A stretch of 64,000 nucleotides of DNA from Burkholderia guangdongensis (GCF_013403875.1 NZ_JACBNX010000009.1:1-64000); one strand, 5' to 3'; positions 9,292 to 20,628 are shown, numbered from the stretch's first letter. A program made the numbers and translations. The notes: a model not told the origin generated them from the sequence alone.

Positions 9292-9314
9292 TGCTCCGAT
9301 GGTGCGTCGGAGCA
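9292..9314. promoter_or_regulatory. 8-bp inverted repeat upstream of the response regulator
   Basis: TGCTCCGA-N7-TCGGAGCA, perfect arms, ending 77 bp before the chosen start codon at 9392. It has no T-run, so an operator (possibly autoregulatory) or leader hairpin is more likely than a terminator. An upstream in-frame ATG at 9299 sits inside the repeat, which argues against that ATG being the start. Confidence 0.5.
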
Positions 9315-9391
9315 TAAAATCATCATTCGATTCAGTTGAGGCGACGCCTTCGGCCGATGGCCCGTCTCTCCGATTACAAGCCAAGCGCACC

Positions 9392-10768
9392 ATGCCTCAT
9401 GCCCTGATTGTCGAAGACGATCCCAATAGCCTGTCGGGTCTCACCGCCCTGCTCGCCGCCGACGGTTTCTCGGTCGACACGGCAACCTCGCTCGCCGAAG
9501 CGCGCGCGGCGCTCGGACGCTCGATCCCCGACGTCGTGCTCGTCGACCTGAACCTTCCGGACGGCAGCGGTTTCGATCTGCTCCAGCATCTTCCGCAGCA
9601 GCAGCCGAACGGCTCGCTGCCCGTCATCGTGTTGACCGGCAACGCGACGGTCGAAAGCGCGATCGAAGGATTGCGCCACGGGATCTGGGATTACCTGCTC
9701 AAGCCGATCAACATTCCGCGCCTGCGCAGCCTGCTCGCGCGCATTCCGCGCCCGTACGAGCTGATCGAGGAGGTGCAGGCGCTGCGCGCGACGCTGCGGC
9801 GTCTCGGCCGCTTCGGCGCGCTCGTCGGCCGCAGCGACGCGATGCAGCACGTGTACGACATGATCGAGCACAACGCGCGCACCGAGACGGCCGTGCTGTT
9901 CTCGGGCGAACCCGGCACCGGCAAGAAACTCGCCGCGCGCACGCTGCACGACCTGAGCCGGCGCCGCAAGGGCCCGTTCGTCACGTGCGACTGCCGATTG
10001 CTCGCGCACGCGGGGCGCGTCGACAGCGTGCTGTTCGGCCACGAGCGCGGCGCGTTCGATGGCGCCGAGCGGCGCGAAGCCGGCCTGTTCGAGCAGGCGA
10101 GCGGCGGCACGCTGTTCCTCGACGAGATCACCGCGCTACCGCTTGCGCTGCAGGAAGCGCTGCTGCACGCGCTCGATTCGCAGAACTTCATGCGTGTCGG
10201 CGGCACGAGCTCGATCTCGAGCGATTTCCGGCTGATCGCGTCGACGCGCCGCGCAGCGCGCGACGCGGTCGCGCACGGCGCGCTGCGTGAAGATCTGTGG
10301 ATGCGGCTGGACGCCGCGTCGATCACGTTGCCGCCGCTGCGCGAGCGCGACGGCGACGCGCTCGTCCTCGCGGATGCGCTGATCGACGAGCTGAACCGCG
10401 AAGCACGCGCGCTCGGTCGCGGCACGACCGACAAGCGCGCGGCATCCGGCTTCGTGCGCGAATGCTTTACGTACGAATGGCCGGGCAACGTGCGCGAGCT
10501 GCAGGAGCGCGTGCGCGCCGCATACGACGCGTCCGGTGATTTCATCGACACGCTGCGCGCGGGCGAAATCGGCTTCGCGACCGGCGGCGCCGCACTGAAC
10601 GACAGCAGCGTGCAGATCAAGGTCGGCACGCCGCTCGCGGACGTCGAGGATCTGCTGATCCGCGCTACGCTCGACGCGGTCGGCGGCACGCGCCACCGCG
10701 CGGCGACGCTGCTCGGCATCAGCCCGAAGACGCTCTACAACAAGCTGCAGCGAATGAAGGTGGACTGA
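9392..10768 (+). CDS. NtrC-type response regulator with altered sigma-54 loop (GAFDGA)
   Basis: 458 residues: receiver domain (acidic pair D9/D10, phospho-acceptor D52, T82, K104), AAA+ domain (Walker A GEPGTGKK at 172-179, Walker B TLFLDE at 240-245) and a C-terminal Fis-type helix-turn-helix (~435-455). The sigma-54 contact loop, normally GAFTGA, reads GAFDGA (220-225). Replacement of the threonine usually harms sigma-54 contact, so it may act differently. No sensor kinase is adjacent, so it is an orphan regulator. The start is set at 9392, directly before the receiver fold; a longer frame from 9299 begins inside an inverted repeat and has no clear ribosome site. Confidence 0.85.
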   Translation: MPHALIVEDDPNSLSGLTALLAADGFSVDTATSLAEARAALGRSIPDVVLVDLNLPDGSGFDLLQHLPQQQPNGSLPVIVLTGNATVESAIEGLRHGIWDYLLKPINIPRLRSLLARIPRPYELIEEVQALRATLRRLGRFGALVGRSDAMQHVYDMIEHNARTETAVLFSGEPGTGKKLAARTLHDLSRRRKGPFVTCDCRLLAHAGRVDSVLFGHERGAFDGAERREAGLFEQASGGTLFLDEITALPLALQEALLHALDSQNFMRVGGTSSISSDFRLIASTRRAARDAVAHGALREDLWMRLDAASITLPPLRERDGDALVLADALIDELNREARALGRGTTDKRAASGFVRECFTYEWPGNVRELQERVRAAYDASGDFIDTLRAGEIGFATGGAALNDSSVQIKVGTPLADVEDLLIRATLDAVGGTRHRAATLLGISPKTLYNKLQRMKVD

Positions 10769-10841
10769 CGCCACCTGGCCCGCGCGAACGCGGCCCGCTC
10801 GGGCCGCCGCGCGCGGACATCGCCCGGCCGCCCGACGGCGC

Positions 10842-11870
10842 TCAGCCGAGCGCTTCGTTCAGCAGCGCCTTGGCGCGCAGATAGTCGGGCTGCGCGATCA
10901 GCTTGTCCCACTTCGGCGCGTTGCCGCGCGCGCGCATCCGTTTCAGGCGCCGCGCGGACGCCGGCGATGGCTTCGTCTTCAGCGCATTCAGCACCTCTTC
11001 CGCCGCTTCCGGCTGATTGCAGACGAGCACCATGTCGCAGCCGGCCGACAGCGCCGCGTCGGCGGCTTCGGCCAGCGTGCCGCCCTCGCGCGCGGCCTCC
11101 ATCGACAGATCGTCGCTGAAGATCGCGCCGGTGAAGCCGAGCCGCTCGCGCAGAATCCGCTGCAGCCAGATTGGCGAGAAACCCGCCGGGCGGTCATCGA
11201 CCTGCGTATAGATCACGTGCGCCGGAATCACCGCCGCGAGCGACAGCCCGAGCCAGTCGTACGGCGCGACGTCGTGCGCGAGGATCTCGTCGAGTGGCCG
11301 GTCATCGGTCGGCAGCGCAACGTGCGAATCGGCTTCCGCGAAACCGTGACCGGGAAAATGCTTGCCGCAGTTCGCCATCCCCGCGAGCGCAAGCCCGTGA
11401 TTGAGGCTCTTCGCGAGCAGCGCGACGACGCGCGGATCGCGATGGAACGCGCGATCGCCGATCACCTTTGAATGCCCGTAATCGAGATCGAGCACCGGCG
11501 TGAAGCTCATGTCGATGCCGCACGCGCGCAGTTCGGCCGCGAGCACGTAGCCGACCGCGGTCGCGACCGTCGTCGCGGCGAGCACGTCCGCGTCCCACAG
11601 CTCGCCGAGCCGGCGCATCGCGGGCAGCACCGTGAAGCCGTCGGTGCGGAAGCGCTGCACGCGCCCGCCTTCGTGATCGACCGCGATCAGCAGGTCATCA
11701 CGAACCATGCGGATCGCGTCGGTCAGCGCGACGAGCTGCGCGCGATTCTGGAAGTGGCGGGCGAACAGGATCACGCCGCCGGTGTTCGGATGCGCGAGAC
11801 GCCGCGCATCGGCACGCGTCAGGGTCGTGCCGACGACGTCGAGCATGACCGGGCCGAGAGTCTGTTTCAT
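10842..11870 (-). CDS. nagZ: Beta-N-acetylhexosaminidase
   Basis: A 342-residue glycoside hydrolase family 3 enzyme of the cytoplasm. It removes N-acetylglucosamine from anhydromuropeptides during peptidoglycan recycling and thereby produces the inducers of AmpC beta-lactamase regulation in bacteria with AmpR. The NagZ signature KHFPGHG, the catalytic histidine loop around it, and the active-site sequence FSDDLSMEAA are present. It is the last gene of the 20-kb colinear block, 27 bp downstream of acpS. Confidence 0.95.
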   Translation of the reverse strand: MKQTLGPVMLDVVGTTLTRADARRLAHPNTGGVILFARHFQNRAQLVALTDAIRMVRDDLLIAVDHEGGRVQRFRTDGFTVLPAMRRLGELWDADVLAATTVATAVGYVLAAELRACGIDMSFTPVLDLDYGHSKVIGDRAFHRDPRVVALLAKSLNHGLALAGMANCGKHFPGHGFAEADSHVALPTDDRPLDEILAHDVAPYDWLGLSLAAVIPAHVIYTQVDDRPAGFSPIWLQRILRERLGFTGAIFSDDLSMEAAREGGTLAEAADAALSAGCDMVLVCNQPEAAEEVLNALKTKPSPASARRLKRMRARGNAPKWDKLIAQPDYLRAKALLNEALG

Positions 11871-11897
11871 CGAAGCTGGATTCCGTCGGAGAAAGTG

Positions 11898-12305
11898 TCA
11901 GGAAGCGGGCGCGCCGCCGGTCTCGGCAACCACGAACGACACCGCGTAGTCGCGCTCGTCGCTGACCGTCACCCGCGCGGTGATTCCGCGCGCGGCAAGC
12001 CAGTCGGCAAGCTCGCCCGACGCGACGACGTACGGCTCGCCGCTCGGCGCGTTGAGAATCTGCAGCGCGCGCCACGTCATCGGCCAGCGCATCCCGAGGC
12101 CGATCGCCTTCGAGAACGCCTCCTTCGCGGAGAAGCGCGTCGCGAGAAACGCGATGCCGCGCACCTCGGAGCGCGCGCGTCGCGCATGGAAGACCCGCAG
12201 CTCGTCCGCGCCGAGCACCTTGTCGGCGAAGCGGCCGCCCGTGCGCTCGAGCACCGCCGCGATGCGGCTCACCTGGACGATGTCGGTGCCGATTCCGTAG
12301 ATCAT
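11898..12305 (-). CDS. acpS: Holo-[acyl-carrier-protein] synthase
   Basis: A 135-residue phosphopantetheinyl transferase that attaches the 4'-phosphopantetheine arm of CoA to the serine of apo-ACP (acpP is 13 kb upstream in the same colinear block). The family signature [11 protein letters not shown] at the N-terminus and [12 protein letters not shown] in the middle (Mg/CoA binding) are clear. The chosen ATG at 12305 comes one base after the pdxJ stop, giving tight translational coupling; an ATG at 12320 would add five residues. Confidence 0.95.
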   Translation of the reverse strand: MIYGIGTDIVQVSRIAAVLERTGGRFADKVLGADELRVFHARRARSEVRGIAFLATRFSAKEAFSKAIGLGMRWPMTWRALQILNAPSGEPYVVASGELADWLAARGITARVTVSDERDYAVSFVVAETGGAPAS

Positions 12306-12306
12306 G

Positions 12307-13080
12307 TCAACGTGCGCCATGCAGCGCGGCGACGCGCGCGGCGACCATGATCGCCTTCATCTCGCGCACCGCGTTGTCCCAGCCCGCGAAGATCGCATGC
12401 GCGACGATCGCGTGGCCGATGTTCAGCTCGACGATCCCGTCGATCGCCGCGATCTGCTGCACGTTCGTGTAATGCAGGCCATGCCCCGCATTGACCTTCA
12501 GGCCGAGTTGCGCGCCCGTGCTCACGCTCGCGACGATCCGCTCGTATTCGCGCTGCTGCTCGGCCTCGTCGTGCGCGTCCGCGTAGCGGCCCGTGTGCAG
12601 CTCGATCACCGGCGCGCCCGCTTCGTGCGCGGCGCGGATCTGCGTGTCGTCCGGATCGATGAACAGCGACACGCGCACGCCGGCATCCGCCAGTTGCTTG
12701 CACGCGGCGCGCACCGCTTCGAAGCGGCCCGCGACGTCGAGGCCGCCCTCGGTCGTCAGCTCCTCGCGCTTCTCGGGCACGAGGCACACGTCGTGCGGAC
12801 GCACGTCGCACGCGATGTCCAGCATCTCGGCCGTCACCGCGCATTCGAGGTTCATCCGCGTCTTCAGCAGCGGGCGCAGCTTGCGCACGTCCGCGTCGAC
12901 GATGTGCCGGCGATCCTCGCGCAGGTGCAGCGTGATCGCGTCGGCGCCCGCCTCCTCGGCGGCGAGCGCCGCGCGGATCGGGTCCGGATAGGTCGTGCCG
13001 CGCGCGTTGCGCAGCGTCGCGACGTGGTCGATGTTGATGCCGAGATCGATGGCGTTCGGGGAGGTCAGGAAGAAGCTCAT
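12307..13080 (-). CDS. pdxJ: Pyridoxine 5'-phosphate synthase
   Basis: A 257-residue TIM-barrel enzyme that condenses 3-amino-1-phosphoacetone (1-amino-acetone-3-phosphate) with 1-deoxyxylulose 5-phosphate, the last ring-forming step of vitamin B6 synthesis. Hallmarks are [16 protein letters not shown] at the start, HLREDRRHI, and [15 protein letters not shown] near the C-terminus. Its ATG (13080-13078) overlaps the recO stop (ATGA), and its stop is one base from acpS, matching the recO-pdxJ-acpS order found in many proteobacteria. Confidence 0.97.
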   Translation of the reverse strand: MSFFLTSPNAIDLGINIDHVATLRNARGTTYPDPIRAALAAEEAGADAITLHLREDRRHIVDADVRKLRPLLKTRMNLECAVTAEMLDIACDVRPHDVCLVPEKREELTTEGGLDVAGRFEAVRAACKQLADAGVRVSLFIDPDDTQIRAAHEAGAPVIELHTGRYADAHDEAEQQREYERIVASVSTGAQLGLKVNAGHGLHYTNVQQIAAIDGIVELNIGHAIVAHAIFAGWDNAVREMKAIMVAARVAALHGAR

Positions 13081-13946
13081 AGATTTTGCAGGTCGATCAG
13101 AATCTGGCGCGTCGCGAGCGGCGTGCCGCCGAGGTAGGTGTTCAGCAGAAAGCGCATCAGCGTCTTGCTTTGCGCGACGGTCTGCACCCGATGGTAATCG
13201 TCGCGCTCCATGTCGAGCAATGTCTGGCCCGCGACGACCGGCCAGTGCGACGGCACGTCGTCGTCGGCTTCGCGCACGCCGCGCTCGGGATCGAACACGT
13301 AGCGCCGGTCGGGCTCGACCGCGCGGCGCGCGACGGTCCGGTCGAGCGCGAGCGCGTAGCCGGTCTCGCGCAGCAGCACGCGCTCGAACGAGCGCAGCAC
13401 CTGCACCGCCGGCTCGCCGTGCGCGAGACGCGCGAGCGTGACGACGTAATGCTCGAACAGCGGTGGCTGCGGATCCTCGCGCGCGCAGAATTTCACGAGC
13501 AGCTCGTTCACGTAGAAGCCGCACAGCAACGCGTCGCCCGCGAGCGGCAGCATCCCGCCGACCCATTCGGCGCCGGTCAGCGTGCGCACCTCGGACTTGC
13601 CGGACCACGACAGCAGCAACGGCTGGAACGTCTGCAGCACGCCGCGCAGTGCGGAATGCGGGCGCTTCGCGCCTTTCGCGACGAGCGCGAGCCGGCCGTG
13701 ATCGCGCGTCAGCACGTCGATCACGAGGCTCGTTTCACGATAGGGATAACTGTGCAGCACGTACGCCGGCTGCTCGGCGATGCGGGTGCCGGCCGTGCGG
13801 AGCGCCGGCGCGCTCGCGCGGCGCGCCTTCTTCGGCGGCGATTGGGGCGACCGGGCCGGCGGCTCGCCCGCGTCGGGCTCGGCCTGGCCGGCTTCGGCGG
13901 ATTCAGCGACTTCGGCGGAGATCATCCACGCGTCATTCGTACCCAT
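13077..13946 (-). CDS. recO: DNA repair protein RecO
   Basis: A 289-residue mediator that, with RecR, loads RecA on SSB-coated gaps. The OB-fold core begins at the [33 protein letters not shown] segment. In front of it is a ~55-residue Ala/Pro/Glu-rich extension absent from E. coli RecO, possibly disordered. Starts at GTG 13952, ATG 13946 or ATG 13925 are all possible; the first two overlap the end of era. The C-terminal zinc-binding cysteines of some RecO proteins are not evident. It is coupled to pdxJ by the ATGA overlap. Confidence 0.93.
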   Translation of the reverse strand: MGTNDAWMISAEVAESAEAGQAEPDAGEPPARSPQSPPKKARRASAPALRTAGTRIAEQPAYVLHSYPYRETSLVIDVLTRDHGRLALVAKGAKRPHSALRGVLQTFQPLLLSWSGKSEVRTLTGAEWVGGMLPLAGDALLCGFYVNELLVKFCAREDPQPPLFEHYVVTLARLAHGEPAVQVLRSFERVLLRETGYALALDRTVARRAVEPDRRYVFDPERGVREADDDVPSHWPVVAGQTLLDMERDDYHRVQTVAQSKTLMRFLLNTYLGGTPLATRQILIDLQNL

Positions 13947-14832
13947 AGGCACGAAGCCCCGCTTCGTTGTCGGCCCACCCGCTCTTCACCTTCACGAAGG
14001 TCTCGAGATAGACGGGGCCGTCGAACAGCTTCTCCATGTCCATCCGCGCCTCGGTGCTGATCTGCTTGAGCTTCGCGCCCTTCTTGCCGATCACCATCGC
14101 CTTGTGCATGTCGCGCTCGACGAGGATCGTCGCGAAGATCCGCTTCAGACGCCCCTCCTCCTCGAACTTGTCGATCACGACGGTGCTCGTGTACGGCAGC
14201 TCGTCACCGGTCCAGCGGAACACCTTCTCGCGCAGGATCTCGGCCGCGAGGAAGCGCGAGCTGCGGTCGGTCAGATCATCCTCGCCGTAGATCGGCTCGC
14301 CCGCGGGCAGATACGGCTTCACCGTATCGAGCAGCCGCACGATGTCGTCCGGCTGCTTCGCGGATAGCGGCACGATCTCGTTGAATTCGCGCAGCGCGCT
14401 GATCTTCTGCATGAACGGATACAGCGTCGTCTTGTCGGCGACGCGGTCGAGCTTGTTCGCGATCAGCAGCGTCGGCACGCCGGGCGGGATCAGGTCGAGC
14501 ACCTTCTGGTCGTCGGGCCCGAAGCGGCCGGCCTCGATCACGAACAGGATCGCGTCGACCGACGTCAGCGTCGACGTGACCGCGCGGTTCAGCGAGCGGT
14601 TCAGCGCGGTGCTGTGGCGCGTCTGGAAGCCGGGCGTGTCGACGAAGATGTACTGCGCGTCCTCGGTCGTGTTGATGCCGGTGATCCGGTGGCGGGTCGT
14701 CTGCGCCTTGCGCGACGTGATGCTGATCTTCTGGCCGACGAGCGCGTTCATCAGCGTCGACTTGCCGACGTTCGGCCGGCCGACGATCGCGATCATGCCG
14801 CAGCGGAATCCAGTGGGAGCGGTATCGTTCAT
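13933..14832 (-). CDS. era: GTPase Era, 16S rRNA maturation
   Basis: A 299-residue GTPase that binds the 3' end of 16S rRNA and helps 30S assembly. G motifs are visible: G1 GRPNVGKST (18-26), G3 DTPGF, G4 NKLD. The C-terminal KH domain has the GKKG loop ([12 protein letters not shown]). It follows rnc by 63 bp; both proteins act on rRNA. The last codons overlap the recO start region. Confidence 0.98.
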   Translation of the reverse strand: MNDTAPTGFRCGMIAIVGRPNVGKSTLMNALVGQKISITSRKAQTTRHRITGINTTEDAQYIFVDTPGFQTRHSTALNRSLNRAVTSTLTSVDAILFVIEAGRFGPDDQKVLDLIPPGVPTLLIANKLDRVADKTTLYPFMQKISALREFNEIVPLSAKQPDDIVRLLDTVKPYLPAGEPIYGEDDLTDRSSRFLAAEILREKVFRWTGDELPYTSTVVIDKFEEEGRLKRIFATILVERDMHKAMVIGKKGAKLKQISTEARMDMEKLFDGPVYLETFVKVKSGWADNEAGLRAYGYE

Positions 14833-14895
14833 ATCGAGTGTGCTGCAGGTTCGGGACCGGCCGCGGGCCGCGCGGCGCGATGCATGATGGGCAAT

Positions 14896-15819
14896 TCAGT
14901 GGTCGGCATCGGCGATCCGCGCGGGCGCGGCGGCCAGATCCGGCTCGGCGGGCAGCGCGTCCGGCCCGGGCGACACGTCACGCGCGCGCGGCGCGGCGCG
15001 CGCGGCCACCACCGTGCGCTCCTTACGCTCCGGCGTGCGCAGATCGAGCGCTTCCTGCACGCCCTTCACGCCCGGCACGATCTCCGGCTCCACGCGCTTC
15101 GCGGCGCGCGCGCCCTTCGACCGTTTCGGCTTCGCGGCCAGCATCGGCGCGGCGGCCATCACCTCGTCGAGCGCCTTCTTCGCGGCGGCCTGCTCGGCCG
15201 CGCGGCGGCTCGCGCCGGACCCCGACACCTTCACGTCGAGCTTCGGCACCGTGCATTCGACTTCGAACTGCTGATTGTGCGCCGCACCATGCGTCGCGAC
15301 GACCGTATAGGTCGGCAGCGCGATCTTGTTCCCCTGCAGATACTCCTGCAGCAGCGTCTTCGCGTCCTTGCCGAGCGTGCGCGGATCGATGTGATCGAGA
15401 ATCGGCACGTACAACCGCTTGATCACGGTCTGTGCGGCGTCGAAGCCGCCGTCCAGGAACACCGCGCCGATGATCGCCTCGAACGCGTCCGCGAGAATCG
15501 ACGGCCGGCGGAACCCGCCGCTGCGCAACTCGCCCTCGCCGAGCCGAAGCCCGTCTGAAATATTCAGGGCCTGAGCAATTTCGTACAGCGACTGCTGCTT
15601 GACGAGATTTGCCCGGACCCGCGACAGATCGCCTTCGTCCAGCTTGCTGAAGCGCTGGAACAAAAGCGCGGCCACCGCGCAATTGAGAACGGAGTCGCCG
15701 AGAAACTCGAGCCGTTCGTTGTGCGTGGCGCTGTGACTGCGATGGGTCAAAGCCTGGCGCAACAATTCCGCATTGCGAAATTCGTAGCGCAGCCGGCTTT
15801 CCAACTGAGATAGGGGCAT
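14896..15819 (-). CDS. rnc: Ribonuclease III with C-terminal extension
   Basis: 307 residues. An endonuclease domain with the signature [12 protein letters not shown] (residues 34-45, including the Mg-binding E38 and D42) is followed by a double-strand RNA-binding domain (~153-222). It processes rRNA precursors and structured mRNAs. A ~80-residue Lys/Arg/Ala/Pro-rich tail after the dsRBD is absent from the 226-residue E. coli enzyme and is probably disordered; such tails are common in Burkholderia. It lies between lepB and era as in most proteobacteria. Confidence 0.97.
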   Translation of the reverse strand: MPLSQLESRLRYEFRNAELLRQALTHRSHSATHNERLEFLGDSVLNCAVAALLFQRFSKLDEGDLSRVRANLVKQQSLYEIAQALNISDGLRLGEGELRSGGFRRPSILADAFEAIIGAVFLDGGFDAAQTVIKRLYVPILDHIDPRTLGKDAKTLLQEYLQGNKIALPTYTVVATHGAAHNQQFEVECTVPKLDVKVSGSGASRRAAEQAAAKKALDEVMAAAPMLAAKPKRSKGARAAKRVEPEIVPGVKGVQEALDLRTPERKERTVVAARAAPRARDVSPGPDALPAEPDLAAAPARIADADH

Positions 15820-15915
15820 GTGCAGGAGTATAACGCGGGCGCCGGCTCCGTCGACACGACGGCGCCGGACGCGAAAAGGCGTGATGGAGCGGTGTTACCG
15901 CCGGTTCTTAAAGTA

Positions 15916-15955
15916 GTTCGGCAATGTTCGACAGCGTTCGACGGCGTTCGACGAT
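15916..15955. repeat. Four 10-bp tandem repeats between lepB and rnc
   Basis: Four consecutive 10-bp units beginning GTTCG: GTTCGGCAAT, GTTCGACAGC, GTTCGACGGC, GTTCGACGAT. They occupy the middle of the 186-bp lepB-rnc gap, the part of this operon where an rnc leader or processing site would lie. Confidence 0.8.
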
Positions 15956-16005
15956 ACGCGTCGCGGCCCGGGGCGACGCCTATCGCGAGTGAAGCGGGGC
16001 TTCGC

Positions 16006-16899
16006 TCAGTGGAACGAGCCGATGCGCGAGAGCTGGCTGAAGTTCATCCAGACGAAGAACGCGCGGCCGACGATGTTCTGGTCCGGCACGAAGCCCCAGT
16101 AGCGGCTGTCCGCGCTGTTGTCGCGGTTGTCGCCCATCATGAAGTAGTGGCCCGGCGGCACCTTGCAGATCACGCCGCGGCTGTTGTACGTGCAGTTGTC
16201 GCGGTACGGATAGTCGTACGCGCCCATCACGAACGGCGGCACCGCCGGGTTGTTCAGGATCGCGTTCTTGCGGCCGTCGACCGTCTCCTCGTACTGCTTC
16301 ACGTACGTCTTCAACTCGTCGTCGTAGAAGTCGGTCATCGGCGTCTCGGCCACCGGCTGGCCGTTGATCGTCAGTTGCTTGTCCTGATACGCGATCGTGT
16401 CGCCCGGCAGGCCGATCACGCGCTTGATGTAGTCGACCGACTCGTCCTTCGGATAGCGAAACACGACGACGTCACCGCGCTCGAGCGGCCGGCCCTGCGT
16501 GAGCTTCGTGTTGGTGAGCGGCAAGCGCAGGCCGTACTCGAACTTGTTCACGAGGATGAAGTCGCCGACGAGCAGCGTCGGCACCATCGAGCCCGACGGA
16601 ATCTTGAACGGCTCGACGACGAACGAGCGCACGACGAACACCGCGAGAATCACCGGAAAGAAGCTTGCCGTGTATTCGAGCCACCACGGCTGGCGCAGCT
16701 TGTCGTCGCGCAATTTCGCGCGCGTGGCCGGCGCGTTCTCGTCGGCAAAACGCTTGTCGATCCGCGACTGCTGCTGGTCGAACACCTCGACCGCCGCATC
16801 CGCCGCCCGCCGCCGCCCCGGCAGGAATACCAGCTTGTCCGCCACCCACGCCACGCCCGTCATGACGACGAGCACAAAAAGAATCAGCGCAAAATTCAT
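16006..16899 (-). CDS. lepB: Signal peptidase I
   Basis: A 297-residue inner-membrane serine protease that removes signal peptides from secreted proteins. There are two N-terminal membrane segments (residues ~2-20 and ~80-98). The catalytic Ser/Lys dyad is S104 in PSGSMVPTL and K158 in DYIKRVIGLPGD; box E GHYFMMGDNRDNSADSR is intact. It lies 16 bp downstream of lepA, the classic lepA-lepB operon. Confidence 0.98.
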   Translation of the reverse strand: MNFALILFVLVVMTGVAWVADKLVFLPGRRRAADAAVEVFDQQQSRIDKRFADENAPATRAKLRDDKLRQPWWLEYTASFFPVILAVFVVRSFVVEPFKIPSGSMVPTLLVGDFILVNKFEYGLRLPLTNTKLTQGRPLERGDVVVFRYPKDESVDYIKRVIGLPGDTIAYQDKQLTINGQPVAETPMTDFYDDELKTYVKQYEETVDGRKNAILNNPAVPPFVMGAYDYPYRDNCTYNSRGVICKVPPGHYFMMGDNRDNSADSRYWGFVPDQNIVGRAFFVWMNFSQLSRIGSFH

Positions 16900-16915
16900 A
16901 AAAGGATCAGTCCTG

Positions 16916-18709
<1,794 letters not shown>

Positions 18710-18810
18710 TCAGTGCCGATCAAGCGAAAAAGGCGCGCTCGACGACTGCGGAGCACGCCTTGTAAGTCGGTGAAAAAACAGCCTATTTTAGCCGAAAAGC
18801 CTCACGCACG

Positions 18811-18900
18811 GCGGCATTTTCAGGCTGTGCCCGCCGCGAGGCGGCATTCTCGGGCCGAGCCCGCCGCAAATCGGCATTCTCAGACGGAGTCCGCCGCAAC
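18811..18900. repeat. Three 30-bp tandem repeats between the glutaredoxin-like gene and lepA
   Basis: Units 18811-18840, 18841-18870 and 18871-18900 share a framework GCGGCATT-T-C-G(G/A)...GCCCGCCGC. The third unit covers the last seven codons and stop of the glutaredoxin-like gene (18880), so the array seems to have grown from coding sequence or into it. Unit-to-unit differences are mainly substitutions, with no spacers. Confidence 0.85.
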
Positions 18901-19137
18901 GCTGCGGCGCGCCTCGAGCGCGCCGCGCACGCGGGGCTCGTCGAAGCGGTGGCGGCAGACTTCCGCGCCGTCCAGCAGCAGCACCGGTACGTCCTCGTCA
19001 TAGCGCGCGACGAGCGCCGGATCGTCGTCGACGTCGACGATCTCGACCGCGACGCCGTACTCGGCCGCGACGGGCGCGAGCGCATCGCGCATGTCGTCGC
19101 ACAGGTGACACCAGCCGCGGCCGTAGAGCGTGAACAT
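18880..19137 (-). CDS. Glutaredoxin-like thioredoxin-fold protein (DUF836 type)
   Basis: 85 residues with an N-terminal redox motif CHLC (GRGWCHLCDDM, residues 6-16) and the cis-Pro of the thioredoxin fold (EDVPVLLLDG). Family members are small dithiol proteins of uncertain partner. The ATG at 19137 is 11 bp after mucD, so it belongs to the rpoE-mucD operon and may serve oxidative or envelope stress. The C-terminus (RRSVAADSV) is encoded by a 30-bp repeat unit and may vary in length between strains. Confidence 0.85.
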   Translation of the reverse strand: MFTLYGRGWCHLCDDMRDALAPVAAEYGVAVEIVDVDDDPALVARYDEDVPVLLLDGAEVCRHRFDEPRVRGALEARRSVAADSV

Positions 19138-19148
19138 CGCTTGCACCG

Positions 19149-20627
19149 TCACTTCTGGCGCGGACGCACCGGGATGAACTGCGTGTTGTCGCCGCGCCGC
19201 ACGAGCACCGCGACCATCTTCTGCGGATCGAGCTGCGCGGTGACTTCCGCGAACTGCTTCGCGCTCGTGATGTCGGTGTCGCCGACGCGCAGCACGACGT
19301 CGCCGCGCTGCAGCCCCACCCGCGCGGCAGGCCCGTCGACGCCGTCGATCTGCACGCCGTTCTTCAGTTTCAGCGCCTTCAGCTGGTCGGCGGACAGATC
19401 GCTGACCGTCAGGCCGAGCGAATTGCTCTGCTTCGGCTTCTGCGGCGTGGCCGCGCGCGCGTCGGCCTTCGCGACCGCTTCGGGCTGCGTCTCGACGACC
19501 GTGATCGGCAGATCGCGCGCCTGCCCCTTGCGCCACACGGTGACGGTCGCCTTCGCGCCCGGCTTCGTGTCGCCGACCATCCGCGGCAGATCGGACGCGG
19601 TATCGACCGGACGGCCGTTGAACTTCAGGATGATGTCGCCCGGCTGGATGCCCGCCTTGTCGGCCGGGCCACCCGGCTCGACGCTGCTGACGAGCGCGCC
19701 CTCGGCCTTCGGCAGGCCGATCGAGTCGGCGACGTCCTTCGTCACCTCGCCGATCGCGACCGCGATGCGGCCGCGCGTGACCTTGCCGGTCGTCTTCAGC
19801 TGCTCGGCGACGCGCATCGCCTCGTCGATCGGGATCGCGAACGAAATGCCCATGAACCCGCCGGTGCGGCTGTAGATCTGCGAATTGATGCCGATCACCT
19901 CGCCCTGCATGTTGATCAGCGGGCCGCCCGAATTGCCCGGGTTCACCGCGACGTCGGTCTGGATGAACGGCAGATAGTCGCCGGTGTTGCGCCCCTTCGC
20001 GCTGACGATGCCGGCCGTGACCGTGTTGTCGAGGCCGAACGGCGAGCCGATCGCGACGACCCATTCGCCGACGCGCACCTTGTTCGAATCGCCGATCGCG
20101 ACGGTCGGCAGGTTCGACGCCTGGATCTTGACGACCGCGACGTCGGTGCGGTCGTCCACGCCGATCAGCTTCGCCTTGAATTCGCGCTTGTCGGTCAGCG
20201 TCACGTAGATCGTGTCCGCATCGTCGACGACATGCGCGTTGGTCATCACGTAGCCGTCGGCCGACAGGATGAAGCCCGAGCCGACGCCGCGATTCTGCTC
20301 GGTGTCGGGCGACGAATCGGGTGCGGGCGCGGGCGAGCCGCCCTTCGGATTGCCGGGCGCCTGCGGCAACGGGATGCCGAAGAAGCGGCGGAAGAATTCC
20401 GACATGTCGCCATTGTCGAAGCCGGGCGGCAGCACGTCGCGCGCGCCGCCGGACGGCACGTTCGCCGTCGTCCGGATGTTGACGACCGCCGGGCCGACCT
20501 TTTCGACGAGATCCGCGAAATCGGGCAGGTTCGCGGCAGGCGCCGCGGCCGCCGTGTGCGGCACGAGCGGCAGGCAAGCCGCCACCGTCACCGCGACCAG
20601 CCATTTGCGCAGCGTGAGTTTGATCAT
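19149..20627 (-). CDS. mucD: Periplasmic serine protease/chaperone of the DegP/MucD family
   Basis: 492 residues with a signal peptide (cut after about AAAA, residue ~29), a trypsin-like domain with triad H132, D162, S233 (TNAHVV, DRTDVAVV, GNSGGPL), and two PDZ domains (~residues 285-375 and ~400-490). It degrades misfolded envelope proteins; in Pseudomonas MucD also restrains the sigma-E pathway. It follows rseB by 98 bp. A 9-bp inverted repeat sits directly against the start codon and could hide the weak ribosome site. Confidence 0.95.
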   Translation of the reverse strand: MIKLTLRKWLVAVTVAACLPLVPHTAAAAPAANLPDFADLVEKVGPAVVNIRTTANVPSGGARDVLPPGFDNGDMSEFFRRFFGIPLPQAPGNPKGGSPAPAPDSSPDTEQNRGVGSGFILSADGYVMTNAHVVDDADTIYVTLTDKREFKAKLIGVDDRTDVAVVKIQASNLPTVAIGDSNKVRVGEWVVAIGSPFGLDNTVTAGIVSAKGRNTGDYLPFIQTDVAVNPGNSGGPLINMQGEVIGINSQIYSRTGGFMGISFAIPIDEAMRVAEQLKTTGKVTRGRIAVAIGEVTKDVADSIGLPKAEGALVSSVEPGGPADKAGIQPGDIILKFNGRPVDTASDLPRMVGDTKPGAKATVTVWRKGQARDLPITVVETQPEAVAKADARAATPQKPKQSNSLGLTVSDLSADQLKALKLKNGVQIDGVDGPAARVGLQRGDVVLRVGDTDITSAKQFAEVTAQLDPQKMVAVLVRRGDNTQFIPVRPRQK

Positions 20628-20628
20628 G

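Noticed and set aside
18811..18900. Possible CRISPR-like array
   Set aside because: The 30-bp units are directly adjacent with no spacers, there are only three, and no cas genes are present.
18783..19085. A separate 100-residue protein overlapping the glutaredoxin-like gene, ending in SENADLRRARPENAASRRA repeats
   Set aside because: The frame is a shifted reading of the glutaredoxin gene and the 30-bp repeats. The glutaredoxin frame has the CHLC motif and proper spacing from mucD.
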